Positions 42,164 to 51,314 of a stretch of DNA of 64,000 nt are shown here, piece by piece; position 1 is the stretch's first letter, and each line of letters starts with the position of its first letter. The DNA is from Leptolyngbya sp. PCC 6406 (GTDB taxonomy: Bacteria > Cyanobacteriota > Cyanobacteriia > Phormidesmidales > Phormidesmidaceae), in the NCBI RefSeq assembly GCF_000332095.2, contig NZ_KI913949.1, forward strand, positions 2,208,752-2,272,751, written 5' to 3'. A program made the position numbers and the translations under genes. The notes beneath the pieces are model-generated. The model was not told the origin of the DNA. It searched no databases and saw only the letters and a list, made by a program, of their open reading frames with translations.

Positions 42164-44359
42164 ATGGACTTTTCCTTTTTGCCGAATCTGCCCAAGTCGG
42201 ATCTTGACGATCGCACCTTTCAGGAACTGGTGGAGGAATGTATTCTTCGTATTCCTCGCTATTGCCCGGAATGGACGAATTACAATCCCTCCGACCCCGG
42301 CATTACCCTGGTGGAGCTATTTGCCTGGTTGACGGACCAGATGCTGCTGCGCTTCAACCAAGTGCCTCGGCGTAACTACGTTACCTTTTTGGAAATCTTG
42401 GGTATTCGTCTGCGGCCTCCGGTTCCGGCCCAGACTGCGGTTACTTTCTATCTCTCGGCGGCCCTGGAGGACCCCTACACCATTCCCGGTGGGACGGAGG
42501 TGGCTACGGAGCGCACGGAGACGGACGAGGCGGTGGTATTCAGTACCGATCGCCTGCTTACCCTGGGGACGCCGAGGATTCGCCACTTTTTGACCGCTGA
42601 TGTTACCGAGACTCGGCCCCAGGTGCTGCGCGATCGCTTTTCTAATCTATGGACCCAGGACGCTCGGGGAGCCTGGACGGGGCGGGAGCAGCCCCTATTC
42701 CAGGAACAACCTGCGGTTAATAATTGTTTCTACTTGGTCTTTGAGCCGGAGGCCGCTCTAGATGGCAATGTTATTGCTGTCACCCTCCAGGGGGAGTCGG
42801 CGGGCTCTACCGGGATCAATCCTGACTATCCCCCTCGCCGTTGGGAAGCCTGGGATGGTCGGGTTTGGCAGCCTATTCTGCGCCAAGAGCAAGATGACGG
42901 GACGCGGGGTTTTAGTTTTGAAGACCCGACCCAAGTGGATGAAGGGGTGGGGCAGCGAGAGGCGGATGTAGTGTTGCATCTGCCTCTGGACTGGCCTGTG
43001 GATTATTTTGCGTCCTACCAGGGGCGCTGGCTGCGCTGTGTCTATACCAGCCCGGAGGATGAGCAGGCTACCTATCGGCGATCGCCCTTTCTCTCGGGGC
43101 TGGCGGCCCGCACCATTGGCGGCACGACTATGGTGAGCCAATGTACTGTGATTCGCGATGAACTACTGGGGGAGAGTGATGGCACTCCTGGCCAGCAGTT
43201 CCAACTCCAGGCTACAAATATCCTGCCCCGGCGAGAGGGGGAACATCTGGTGGTGATGCCGCCGATGGAGTTACCCCAGGTGTGGCAGGAGGTGCATGAT
43301 TTTGCCGACTCGGGGCCGGAGGATCTGCATTACACTCTGGATTCGCTGACGGGGGAAATCCAGTTTGGGCCGTTAATTCGCGAGTCTGTTCACCTGCGTG
43401 AACAGACTCGGTTGCGCCAACAACAGCAGGTAGCGGGGCGGACTCCCACGGCGATGGAGCTGGCTGCGGCTGAATCTCAGCAGCGTCAGTATGGCAAGAT
43501 ACCCGCCCGAGGGGCGCGGCTGCACATGGCGGCCTATCGCACCGGGGGCGGACAGTTGGGAAATGTCCAGGCTGGCGCTATTGAGATTATTAAATCGGCG
43601 GTGCCCTATGTGACTGCTGTGCGGAATCACGGGGGGGCACTGGGGGGGGCTGATGGGGAGTCCCTGGAGGAGGCGGTGATTCGGGTGCCGCGTCTGCTGC
43701 GAACCCGCGATCGCGCTGTCACTCCAGAAGACTTTGAGACCCTGACGCTTCAGGCCAGTCGGGGGGTGGCTCGGGCCTACTGCCCCCGTGACCCCACCTA
43801 TCAGGGAGAGGCGGGCAGTGTGCACCTGCGGGTGGTGCCTGCGGTAGATACGACACCTATTACCCGTGGGGAGGGGCTCCATCCCCGTAGCTTTGAGCTG
43901 TCTGATGGCCTGCGCCAACAGGTCATGGCCTTTTTAGACGAGCGGCGGTTGTTGGGCATTCAAGTTCAACTCCATGCACCCACCTATGTGGGGGTGTCGG
44001 TGCAGGCGGAGGTGGGGGTGGAGCCTGCTTACCGCAATTCTCAGGCCCAGCAGACCCTAGTAGAGACGTTGCAAACCCAGCTCTACCGCTTTTTGAATCC
44101 TGTGACCGGGGGTATGGATGGCCAGGGCTGGCCCTTTGGGGTGCCTTTGTACAAGTCCGACCTGATTGCCCTATTTCAACAGACGGTAGGGGTCCGATAT
44201 CTGGGCACAATGCTCCTGTTTGAGCTGCGACTCCAGAACCGGACCTGGGTACGGACCTTGGCTACCAATGACACGATTGAGGTGGGTCCGGTGGGGTTGG
44301 TGTGCTCTTGGCGTGATCGCTTTTTGCGGTCGGGTCATACCATCAGTGTGATTAATTAA
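42164..44359 (+). CDS. Baseplate assembly protein J-like (eCIS)
   Basis: A 731-residue baseplate J-like protein. The N-terminus (IPRYCPEWTNYNPSDPGITL, then VELFAWLTDQMLLRFNQVPR) and later parts (YTIPGGTEVATERTETDE; RTRDRAVTPEDFETLTLQAS) match the long form of gpJ found in extracellular contractile injection systems rather than the 300-residue phage form. It builds the wedge arms of the baseplate. It starts 2 bp after gp25. DNA is of the same composition as the flanking core genes, so there is no sign of recent transfer. Confidence 0.92.
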   Translation: MDFSFLPNLPKSDLDDRTFQELVEECILRIPRYCPEWTNYNPSDPGITLVELFAWLTDQMLLRFNQVPRRNYVTFLEILGIRLRPPVPAQTAVTFYLSAALEDPYTIPGGTEVATERTETDEAVVFSTDRLLTLGTPRIRHFLTADVTETRPQVLRDRFSNLWTQDARGAWTGREQPLFQEQPAVNNCFYLVFEPEAALDGNVIAVTLQGESAGSTGINPDYPPRRWEAWDGRVWQPILRQEQDDGTRGFSFEDPTQVDEGVGQREADVVLHLPLDWPVDYFASYQGRWLRCVYTSPEDEQATYRRSPFLSGLAARTIGGTTMVSQCTVIRDELLGESDGTPGQQFQLQATNILPRREGEHLVVMPPMELPQVWQEVHDFADSGPEDLHYTLDSLTGEIQFGPLIRESVHLREQTRLRQQQQVAGRTPTAMELAAAESQQRQYGKIPARGARLHMAAYRTGGGQLGNVQAGAIEIIKSAVPYVTAVRNHGGALGGADGESLEEAVIRVPRLLRTRDRAVTPEDFETLTLQASRGVARAYCPRDPTYQGEAGSVHLRVVPAVDTTPITRGEGLHPRSFELSDGLRQQVMAFLDERRLLGIQVQLHAPTYVGVSVQAEVGVEPAYRNSQAQQTLVETLQTQLYRFLNPVTGGMDGQGWPFGVPLYKSDLIALFQQTVGVRYLGTMLLFELRLQNRTWVRTLATNDTIEVGPVGLVCSWRDRFLRSGHTISVIN

Positions 44360-44448
44360 CTCAACTCCGACCCGCGCCCTGGGCTGGGATACCCACTGAG
44401 TCCTGCACTGAATTCTGTCCTGCGACTAATGTTGCCCTGAGACCGCCT

Positions 44449-45483
44449 ATGCTCTCCGTGACCCTCACCCCCATGCAGTTGCCCCCCGCTCTGGAAACAG
44501 CGGGGGGTACAGCTCTGGGTACCCCCTTGGACAGTACCCCCAGTGCCTGTCGGCTGCGGCTCTCGCCGGGGGAACCCAGCGAACTGGTGGTCCAGGTCCG
44601 CAACGATGAGAATCAACCCCTAGCGGTGCAGTTGCGGGTGGGTGGGGACTTTCCGAACCAGTGGTGTCAGGTGGGCCAGGAGGGGAACTCCCTACCTGCG
44701 GGTCGCCAGATGGATGCGGTGGTGCAGTTTGCCATTCCTGCCGACTATTTGGAGCAGCAGCCCCTAGGGCCGGGGGAGACCTTGAAGTTGACCTACAGCG
44801 GCCAAGTCGTCTTGGAGGGACGACCCCAGGAGGGCGGAAATGCCCTGTGGCAGTCTACTACTCCCTTTACCCTGGTGGTGCAGCCCCACAGCCTTTATCC
44901 TCGATTTTTGCCCGCCCTTTATCGTGAGGTGGACTTTATTGGTCGCCTACTAGCCATCTTTGAGCAGACCTTTGAGCCCGCTGTCCAAACAATGGACACC
45001 CTGTGGGCACACTTGGATCCCCTCACTGCTCCTACCACCCTGTTGCCCTTTTTGGCCCATTGGGTGGGGTGGCAAGCATTGCCCCAGTGGCCCTTGGCGG
45101 ACCAACGGCGACTAATCCGTCAGGCCATGGAAATCTATCGCTTTCGCGGTACTCGCCGGGGTCTGTGTCTCTATCTGCACCTGTACACAGGTTTGCCCCT
45201 ACCCTCCGCCGATACGCCGTCAGCGCAACAGGCGATCGCAATTGAGGAGGTCTTTAGCCGAGGCTTTATCCTCGGGGAGACGGCTTTGGGCCAAGATGCG
45301 GTACTCGGAGGTGGGCGGCCTTTTCACTTTCGGGTGCGGCTGCGTCCTCTCCTGGGCCATGCCATTGACGAAACCCTAGTTCGAACCATTATTGAGCAAG
45401 AAAAACCGGCCTTTTGCACCTATGATCTGACCGTTGAGCCCCAAGTTGTTCAACAATCTTCTGTATCTGCGATCGCAGGATAA
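44449..45483 (+). CDS. Phage tail protein I-like baseplate component (eCIS)
   Basis: A 344-residue protein with two parts. Residues about 20-150 form an Ig-like domain (CRLRLSPGEPSELVVQVRND; GPGETLKLTYSGQVVLEG). Residues about 155-330 form the tail-protein-I domain known in eCIS loci: YPRFLPALYREVDFIGRLLA, DPLTAPTTLLPFLAHWVGWQ, and MEIYRFRGTRRGLCLYLHLY. In injection systems it joins the baseplate wedge next to gpJ. A gap of 89 bp precedes it. The N-terminal Ig-like domain is shared with the downstream membrane protein (46970), suggesting related attachment. Confidence 0.88.
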   Translation: MLSVTLTPMQLPPALETAGGTALGTPLDSTPSACRLRLSPGEPSELVVQVRNDENQPLAVQLRVGGDFPNQWCQVGQEGNSLPAGRQMDAVVQFAIPADYLEQQPLGPGETLKLTYSGQVVLEGRPQEGGNALWQSTTPFTLVVQPHSLYPRFLPALYREVDFIGRLLAIFEQTFEPAVQTMDTLWAHLDPLTAPTTLLPFLAHWVGWQALPQWPLADQRRLIRQAMEIYRFRGTRRGLCLYLHLYTGLPLPSADTPSAQQAIAIEEVFSRGFILGETALGQDAVLGGGRPFHFRVRLRPLLGHAIDETLVRTIIEQEKPAFCTYDLTVEPQVVQQSSVSAIAG

Positions 45484-45542
45484 AACCATCTGTGGTTGAC
45501 CCCATCAACACCCCACTCCCCCACTCCCCAACTTCCCGCCCG

Positions 45543-46973
45543 ATGACCGACTTCCCCTTCCGACCCGCCCCCATCCCTTTCAATCGCCTCCAGATTAGCG
45601 ATGGTCTATTGATGACGGCTGATCTGTGGGAGCAGGCCCATGACTACCATCGCCAGCGCCAAAATTTTTACTACCAAGCGCTATTTCAACCAGGGATTAT
45701 CTGGGGTTTAGGGGTGGCGGTATCAACGGCCCCGGAGGCGGTAGAAGCCCGCTATCGTGATCAGCGCTGGGTGCGGGTGCAACCCGGTGTTGCTATTGAT
45801 GCCTTGGGCAACCCCATCGTGGTGTCGGAGGTGGTGGACTTTCGCTTGCAATCTGCCCCCCCCCGAGGGGAGGTGCATACCATTTTTCTGGTGCTGCGGT
45901 ATTCTGACCCCCGCGATCGTGTTGCCAACGGTGCCTTGAGCAGCAGCCCAGAGACCTTTTCCCTGGTGGAAACCACAGCTCCTGAAGCAGCGGATGTGGA
46001 ACTGTGTCGTCTCCTACTGACGGGGGGGAGTACTGCACTGGTCTCCACCGCAGATGTTCTAGCCCCTAACCCCCAAGAATTGGATCTCCGCTATCGCCAG
46101 TGGGCGCAGTCCCGCCCCCAGGGTACGGTGCAACTGGTGGAAATCCAGGAGGTGGGCAAAGACCTCCTGGAGCAAGAAACTGGGGGCATCGCGGTCTGGG
46201 ACCAGGGACAAGTGGCCCCCTTAGCCCAAGCGGTGCCAGGACTCTATCCGGCCCTTGCCCCTTTACCCCCCCTGAGGCTAGATGCTACGGCCTTGGCCAC
46301 GGCGGACCCTACCCCTTGGGACTGGCTTTACCTACCTGCCACCCTGGCCCGCTCTCTCCCCGTTTCTGCCCAAGCCACGCTCCAGCGTCACCTCGCCCAG
46401 GGTGGCGCACTGGTGGTGCCCGTTGCCATTGACGGTACGGCATTGACCAGCCTCTATCCTCTGGCGGCGGAATTCCAAACTGCGATCGCAGCCGCTGAGC
46501 GGGACGACACTACCGTTGACCTACGGGCGGATCTGCATCAGGAATTCCAAGCGGTGCAAAGCAATATTGCCAGCCAAGTGGACACCATATTACAGACCCT
46601 GGCCTCCTTCGCCGCTGCCGTGGGTTGCCCGCTCCAGGGCAGCGGTGCGATTGGGCCAGACCATTTGCTGCGGCAGCGCCCCTTTGTATTTGCAGGGTGG
46701 CCTAGCGCGGCAGGGTATCCCCTCCAGGTACGGGCTTGGGGGGGGCTCATAGTGGTCGTGGGTGCCCTCGCCGAGAGTTGGCGTCCCAATGTCGCCCTGT
46801 CTACCCCCCGAGAACAGCTTCGCAGCAGTCAGGAATTTGGGGTAAACCTGCTGTACTACGGCTGGTATCGGCGCTACCTCAGTCGCCTACAAGGGCTCCC
46901 CAACGCCGTTCGTTCCGGCCCCAGTGCCACTGATAGCCTGCGTGCCCGCCGCCCCGGAGACCCCCTGGCATGA
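45543..46973 (+). CDS. eCIS-associated protein with DUF4159-like segment
   Basis: About 476 residues from ATG 45543. The N-terminal third (FNRLQISDGLLMTADLWEQA, HDYHRQRQNFYYQALFQPGI, WGLGVAV) is a conserved beginning for proteins found within cyanobacterial injection-system loci; the middle (WDWLYLPATLARSLPVSAQATL...GGALVVPVA) resembles the DUF4159 fold. The rest (LRADLHQEFQAVQSNIASQV; FGVNLLYYGWYRRYLSRLQG) is helical. The function is not known; from position it is part of, or assembles, the baseplate. The downstream gene's ATG overlaps its stop by 4 bp, so the two are coupled. Confidence 0.7.
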   Translation: MTDFPFRPAPIPFNRLQISDGLLMTADLWEQAHDYHRQRQNFYYQALFQPGIIWGLGVAVSTAPEAVEARYRDQRWVRVQPGVAIDALGNPIVVSEVVDFRLQSAPPRGEVHTIFLVLRYSDPRDRVANGALSSSPETFSLVETTAPEAADVELCRLLLTGGSTALVSTADVLAPNPQELDLRYRQWAQSRPQGTVQLVEIQEVGKDLLEQETGGIAVWDQGQVAPLAQAVPGLYPALAPLPPLRLDATALATADPTPWDWLYLPATLARSLPVSAQATLQRHLAQGGALVVPVAIDGTALTSLYPLAAEFQTAIAAAERDDTTVDLRADLHQEFQAVQSNIASQVDTILQTLASFAAAVGCPLQGSGAIGPDHLLRQRPFVFAGWPSAAGYPLQVRAWGGLIVVVGALAESWRPNVALSTPREQLRSSQEFGVNLLYYGWYRRYLSRLQGLPNAVRSGPSATDSLRARRPGDPLA

Positions 46974-49324
46974 TTACGGAAACCCTCACCACTGAGCTTT
47001 CGACAGAGGTTCTAACCTTTCATCCCGATGGGCCACCGGCCCAGTTTGAGGTGTTGGTGCACAACACCAGCGCAAGTTTTGCCAGTTTTCAGCTTGACCT
47101 CTCCGCCGCTGGAGCCGATACCCAAACGGCTCATACCTGGTACCGAGTAGCCCCAGCGGTGTCTTCCAAAATCCCCAGTGGAGCCCGCACCCGCTTTCAG
47201 ATCGAGTTGTTGGCCATGCCCCCAGTGCCCGTGGGCTTTAGCGGCACCATGAACCTGACGGTGCGGGTGTCTTCCCTGGAGCTACGGGACGAGGATCGCC
47301 AAATTCTACGCCTTGTGGTGGAGGGGAATAGCCGTATTCCCCCCCGCTTGGTGCTGCCCGTGAGCAGTTTCCAGGTCTACCCGGAAAAAAACCTGGAAAT
47401 TCCGGTCCAGGTGCACAACCTCAATCGTCAAGCGGTGGATATTCACCTAGCACTAGCGGGTTTGCCCCGTCTCTGGCTACCGGAGGGGGATGAAAAGCCC
47501 CTCCACCTCCAGTCGGGGCAGACGCTAGATGTGCGATTCTTCTGCCAATTGCCTGCCCCCACCGCCGCCCCCAGTCGTCGCTATCCCCTCACAGTAACCG
47601 CGACCCAGGCCAATACCCTACCCGTGATCGCACAGGCGAGTCTGGAGGTACTGCCCCAGGGCTATTTAATCATGGCGTGTGAGCCCCAGCAGCAGCGTTT
47701 GCCCCAGCGGCGAGGGTGGTTTTACAATTCACCCTTGGCCCAGACTACCTTTGCGGTGCAGTTCACCAATGAAGGCAATGTGGCCCAGTCGGTAGAGGCC
47801 AGCGCCCACTACACCCTGCCCCAACTCCAGCGGCGCTTTGGCGGTACAGCGATCGATCCGGTAGCAACGGAATCCAACGGTGCGATGCCCCCTTTGGGCC
47901 AGTCCTCGACCATCGCACTTGAAGAGCAGGCTCCAGAAACTAGACGAGATCTCCAACCCCTGCCATCCCCTCCCCTAGACGTGGCAATAGACGCCCCAGT
48001 GGAGGATTGGGATCATTCCCCCCGTCGCCGCCCCTACCTGCAAATCACACCACCGGAACGCTTGGTGGAGGTGGGCGAGACCGCCACATTGGATCTTGAA
48101 GTGGTCCATCCCCTGCCCTGGTTAGGCTGGCCTCGCCGCCGCCAGCTCAAGGTGGAGGGATATACCTCTGGCAGCGATCTCCACCTCCGGCAAGAACAGG
48201 AGTTTCTCGACATCCAAGTCTTGCCGGTGATTCCCTTTTGGCTCCAGTTGGCGGCAGCGGGCATGGGGATTTTGTTGACCCTGTGGCTATGGTGGGCCTT
48301 TCTTCACCGAGGCCATCGAGGTGTGGTGAATGCGGTACAGTTCAGTGGCCAAGGTCATGAACTCATCAGTGCTGGCGATGATCAAGCCCTACTGCGCTGG
48401 GGTATTTTCGGCAGGGTTGAGTGGCGTTCCCGAACTTGGAGAAGGGATAAGGCCCTGCGGGTAGCGGCCTATCGCCCCAATAACAACAACCAGATCTGGG
48501 TCGGCTTTGAAAATGGTCAGATCGAGGGCTGGGATCTTTTGTCCAAGCGGGTGTATACCCTCAACTATGCCCAAGATGATCGCGTGTTTGATCTGGCGTT
48601 ACCCGCTGCGGGGCAAACGCTCTTCAGCGCCCACGGCAGTGGTCTGGTGTTGGAATGGAACATTACGCCAGGTCAAATTCCCCTGAGTCAAACCCAACCC
48701 CAACGAGGGTTTGAGACCGGGTTTGCGGTCCAAGCCCTAGCTATGGCGGGGGCGGCAGAGCAGCATCTGGTGGCGGCGGGGCGCTTTAATCGTTTGGTGC
48801 TGCTGGATTTGGAAACGGAAACCTTTCAACCTCTCGACTATCCACCGGGGGATGGGAACCAGTACATCTGGGATGTGGCTACGGCGGCGGAGAAACCGAC
48901 GCTACTGGCGGTGGCTGACAGCCAGGGCCGTCTTAGTCTTTGGGATTTAGCCCCCTGTTTGCCGGGGAATTTCCCCGGTGGGGGAAATCAGCCCTGTCGG
49001 CTCCTAGACGACTGGGGAACCGGCCATGAAGGGCTACCCGTGCGGAGTATCGCCCTTTCTGCCGATGGGTGTTATCTCGTCAGTGGGGGTGAGGATGGTC
49101 ATGTGGTCATGTGGCCCCTCAATAGCGAAGGGCGACGCCGCCCCGGCGCTCAGGAGGGGGTACGCTGGCACCGGGGGCGAGGGGCAGCCACCTCTGTGGA
49201 TATCCAACAACAAGCCCGTCGCTTGCTGGTGGCCTATGGCACCGAAAGTGGCGCGGTGAATTTAGAGGCCCGTCCTATTCCCGCTAGTACTTTACCTCCG
49301 GGGGAATGTGCGGTTGGCCGGTGA
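46970..49324 (+). CDS. Ig-like / transmembrane / WD40 protein, candidate CIS membrane anchor
   Basis: A 784-residue protein in three regions. Residues about 1-415 hold three Ig-like or beta-sandwich domains (FEVLVHNTSASFASFQLDLS; LEIPVQVHNLNRQAVDIHLA; TFAVQFTNEGNVAQSVEASA). A single hydrophobic helix follows at about 420-445 (FWLQLAAAGMGILLTLWLWW). Residues about 450-784 form WD40 repeats (GVVNAVQFSGQGHELISAGD; SIALSADGCYLVSGGEDGHV) with blade ends DQALLRW and HVVMWPL. The last gene of the baseplate run, coupled to the previous by a 4-bp overlap. Inference: it ties the injection system to a membrane, as needed for the thylakoid-anchored systems known in cyanobacteria. No catalytic site is seen. 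Confidence 0.8.
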   Translation: MITETLTTELSTEVLTFHPDGPPAQFEVLVHNTSASFASFQLDLSAAGADTQTAHTWYRVAPAVSSKIPSGARTRFQIELLAMPPVPVGFSGTMNLTVRVSSLELRDEDRQILRLVVEGNSRIPPRLVLPVSSFQVYPEKNLEIPVQVHNLNRQAVDIHLALAGLPRLWLPEGDEKPLHLQSGQTLDVRFFCQLPAPTAAPSRRYPLTVTATQANTLPVIAQASLEVLPQGYLIMACEPQQQRLPQRRGWFYNSPLAQTTFAVQFTNEGNVAQSVEASAHYTLPQLQRRFGGTAIDPVATESNGAMPPLGQSSTIALEEQAPETRRDLQPLPSPPLDVAIDAPVEDWDHSPRRRPYLQITPPERLVEVGETATLDLEVVHPLPWLGWPRRRQLKVEGYTSGSDLHLRQEQEFLDIQVLPVIPFWLQLAAAGMGILLTLWLWWAFLHRGHRGVVNAVQFSGQGHELISAGDDQALLRWGIFGRVEWRSRTWRRDKALRVAAYRPNNNNQIWVGFENGQIEGWDLLSKRVYTLNYAQDDRVFDLALPAAGQTLFSAHGSGLVLEWNITPGQIPLSQTQPQRGFETGFAVQALAMAGAAEQHLVAAGRFNRLVLLDLETETFQPLDYPPGDGNQYIWDVATAAEKPTLLAVADSQGRLSLWDLAPCLPGNFPGGGNQPCRLLDDWGTGHEGLPVRSIALSADGCYLVSGGEDGHVVMWPLNSEGRRRPGAQEGVRWHRGRGAATSVDIQQQARRLLVAYGTESGAVNLEARPIPASTLPPGECAVGR

Positions 49325-49805
49325 TGGGGTGGGTGGTAGGAATTTTGAATTTTGAATTTTGAATTTAATATCCCGTAGGGGCGCGGTTTCCGCGCCCAAT
49401 GCAGGGTGTTGCCGTAGGGGCAATCCCTTGTGGTTGTCCTTGTTGCCGGGTGACCGATATTGGGGTGGTGGGGTAGGGGCGCGGTTTCCGCGCCCAATGC
49501 AGAGAGTGACAGATATAGCGGTTCCCTAAGGGATGAGGTATAGCTCAACTTGATGGCAATTCGGGGAACAAGGGGCTTAAGCCCCTTGCCTGTACTTAAC
49601 CCGAGTGAGAAGCGCTATAGATCCCGTAGGGGCAATCCCTTGCCTGTCCTGAGCCAAATTGAAGCGCCCTTGTCACCCGTTAAGAATCACGGGTTAAAGC
49701 TGTTCGTTTATCAAACAGGGGCGAACCTCCCCTAGAACCCCATTCCCATTAACACCACCCTTGGGTTGATACCCTTGGGTCCACTAGGCAGCTCCAGATC
49801 GCGCT
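49325..49805. repeat. Repeat-filled spacer after the CIS block
   Basis: No gene. It holds AATTTTGAATTTTGAATTTT tandem runs (49341-49366) and two copies of GTAGGGGCGCGGTTTCCGCG followed by CCCAATGC (49375-49402, 49473-49500). These are the same elements as at 12855-12880 in inverted orientation. CGTAGGGGCAATCCCTTG-type repeats occur at 49413 and 49623. Confidence 0.8.
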
Positions 49806-51311
49806 TTAGGCAGATGGAGACAGGGATGAGGGCAACCGAATATCTGGCCCCACCAGATCCGACAACTTTTCCACATCGTAAAGGAGCATGGCGATCCGCT
49901 CTAGGCCCAGGCCCCAGGCCACGGTGGACTTGTCGCCGCAGCCTAGGGGGGTCAGCATTTCCTGACGGAAGAGGCCCGAGTTACCTACCTCCAAATACTG
50001 CTGGCTGGGGGGATGGTAGGCGTAGACTTCCAGGGAAGGCTCCGTATAGGGGTTGTAGGTAGGTTTGAGCTTGAGGTTTTTGAACCCCAGCCGTTCGTAG
50101 AAATAAATCAGATAGCCCATTAAGGTGCGGACACTCAGCAGTTCCCCCACCACCACCCCTTCAATCTGGTGGAACTCCGCCAGATGGGTGCGATCCACCG
50201 TTTCATTGCGAAAGACCTTATCGATGGAAAAATACTTGCCGTCCCGGCCCTGGATCTGGTGCAGGCGACGGGCAGTGGAGGTGGTGGTATGGGCACGGAG
50301 GATGGCGCGGCTGGCCTCCGCCTCGGTCCATTGACCGCCGTAGTTGGCCTCGTGAACCTGGCGCACCTGTTCGACTAGATCGCGGTCCTCCGGCAGGGGC
50401 ACCGTTTGGGGATTGGCTAGATAAAAGGTGTCTTGCACCTCCCGAGCGGGGTGATCTTGGGGGGTAAACAGAGCGTCGAAGTTCCAGAAGGCAGACTCCA
50501 CGATGCAGCCGGCCATCTCATCGAAGCCCATATTCAGGAAAATATCGCGGATGCGCTCGATGCACTGGGTCAGGAGCGTAGGGCGACCGTAGGGCACATC
50601 GGGGACGGGAGCCTGAATGTCGTATGCCTTGAGGACAATATTCTGCCACTGGCCAGACAAAATCAGATCGCTGGTGAGGGCGGTCACGACGGGCTGGAGA
50701 TTGAGGTCTCGCAGGGGCTCCAACACGGTCAGCCGATAGTCGCTTTGCCCTTGGCGAGCCACATAGCCCTGTTGCTGGAGCCAGTCCAGGGCTTCAGCGG
50801 CATCGGGGCCGGGAACCTGCCCGGATTTCAGTGCCTCGTAGGTGGCCTGGTACTGGGGATAGGGCACCAGGGCGTCCGGTTGCACCAGGGCGATGGTTTT
50901 GATGGTATTGCCTGGATCACCGATCGGCCCTTGATCATGGCGCAGATCCACAATATGTCCCTTTCGCAGCGCCCCGTAGTGGAGGCTAAAGGCTTCCCCC
51001 AATACAGTTAGGAGAGTGGACACATCGGTCACACCCTGGAGCAACTGCGCCGCTAGGGCCGCCCCTGGAATGCCCTCTTGTAATCCCTGTCCTTTGGCGG
51101 TCAAGCCCCAGGTTTCATGGGTCTGCTCCTGCCACTCCACTGCCCCCGCTAGGGCACCGCTGAGCAAAAAGCCCTTGATGAAATTGAAGTCGAAGCCGTG
51201 CTGGGTGCAGTGCGATCGCAAACTGTCCACCCGCTGCACCTGCTGGAGCTGTTGGACAAACTGACGCTGTTTTCCGGTGAATTGAGCAGGGTCCAGCACC
51301 GCACATCTCAT
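49806..51311 (-). CDS. pheS: Phenylalanyl-tRNA synthetase alpha, archaeal/eukaryotic type
   Basis: A 501-residue PheRS alpha chain. Residues 1-160 carry a winged-helix-like N-terminal part (ETWGLTAKGQGLQEG), absent from the bacterial alpha chain of about 340 residues. The catalytic domain (about 250-495) has SAFWNFDALFTPQDHPAREV, HTTTSTARRLHQ, YFSIDKVFRNETVDRTHLAE, FHQIEGVVV, LKPTYNPYTEPSLEVYAY, EVGNSGLFRQEMLTPLG and WGLGLERIAMLLY. These follow the human cytosolic and archaeal enzyme almost motif for motif. Its partner PheT is not in the window. It lies 3 bp after DUF760 and is probably co-transcribed. Replacement or extra copy cannot be decided here. Confidence 0.9.
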   Translation of the reverse strand: MRCAVLDPAQFTGKQRQFVQQLQQVQRVDSLRSHCTQHGFDFNFIKGFLLSGALAGAVEWQEQTHETWGLTAKGQGLQEGIPGAALAAQLLQGVTDVSTLLTVLGEAFSLHYGALRKGHIVDLRHDQGPIGDPGNTIKTIALVQPDALVPYPQYQATYEALKSGQVPGPDAAEALDWLQQQGYVARQGQSDYRLTVLEPLRDLNLQPVVTALTSDLILSGQWQNIVLKAYDIQAPVPDVPYGRPTLLTQCIERIRDIFLNMGFDEMAGCIVESAFWNFDALFTPQDHPAREVQDTFYLANPQTVPLPEDRDLVEQVRQVHEANYGGQWTEAEASRAILRAHTTTSTARRLHQIQGRDGKYFSIDKVFRNETVDRTHLAEFHQIEGVVVGELLSVRTLMGYLIYFYERLGFKNLKLKPTYNPYTEPSLEVYAYHPPSQQYLEVGNSGLFRQEMLTPLGCGDKSTVAWGLGLERIAMLLYDVEKLSDLVGPDIRLPSSLSPSA

Positions 51312-51314
51312 CGG

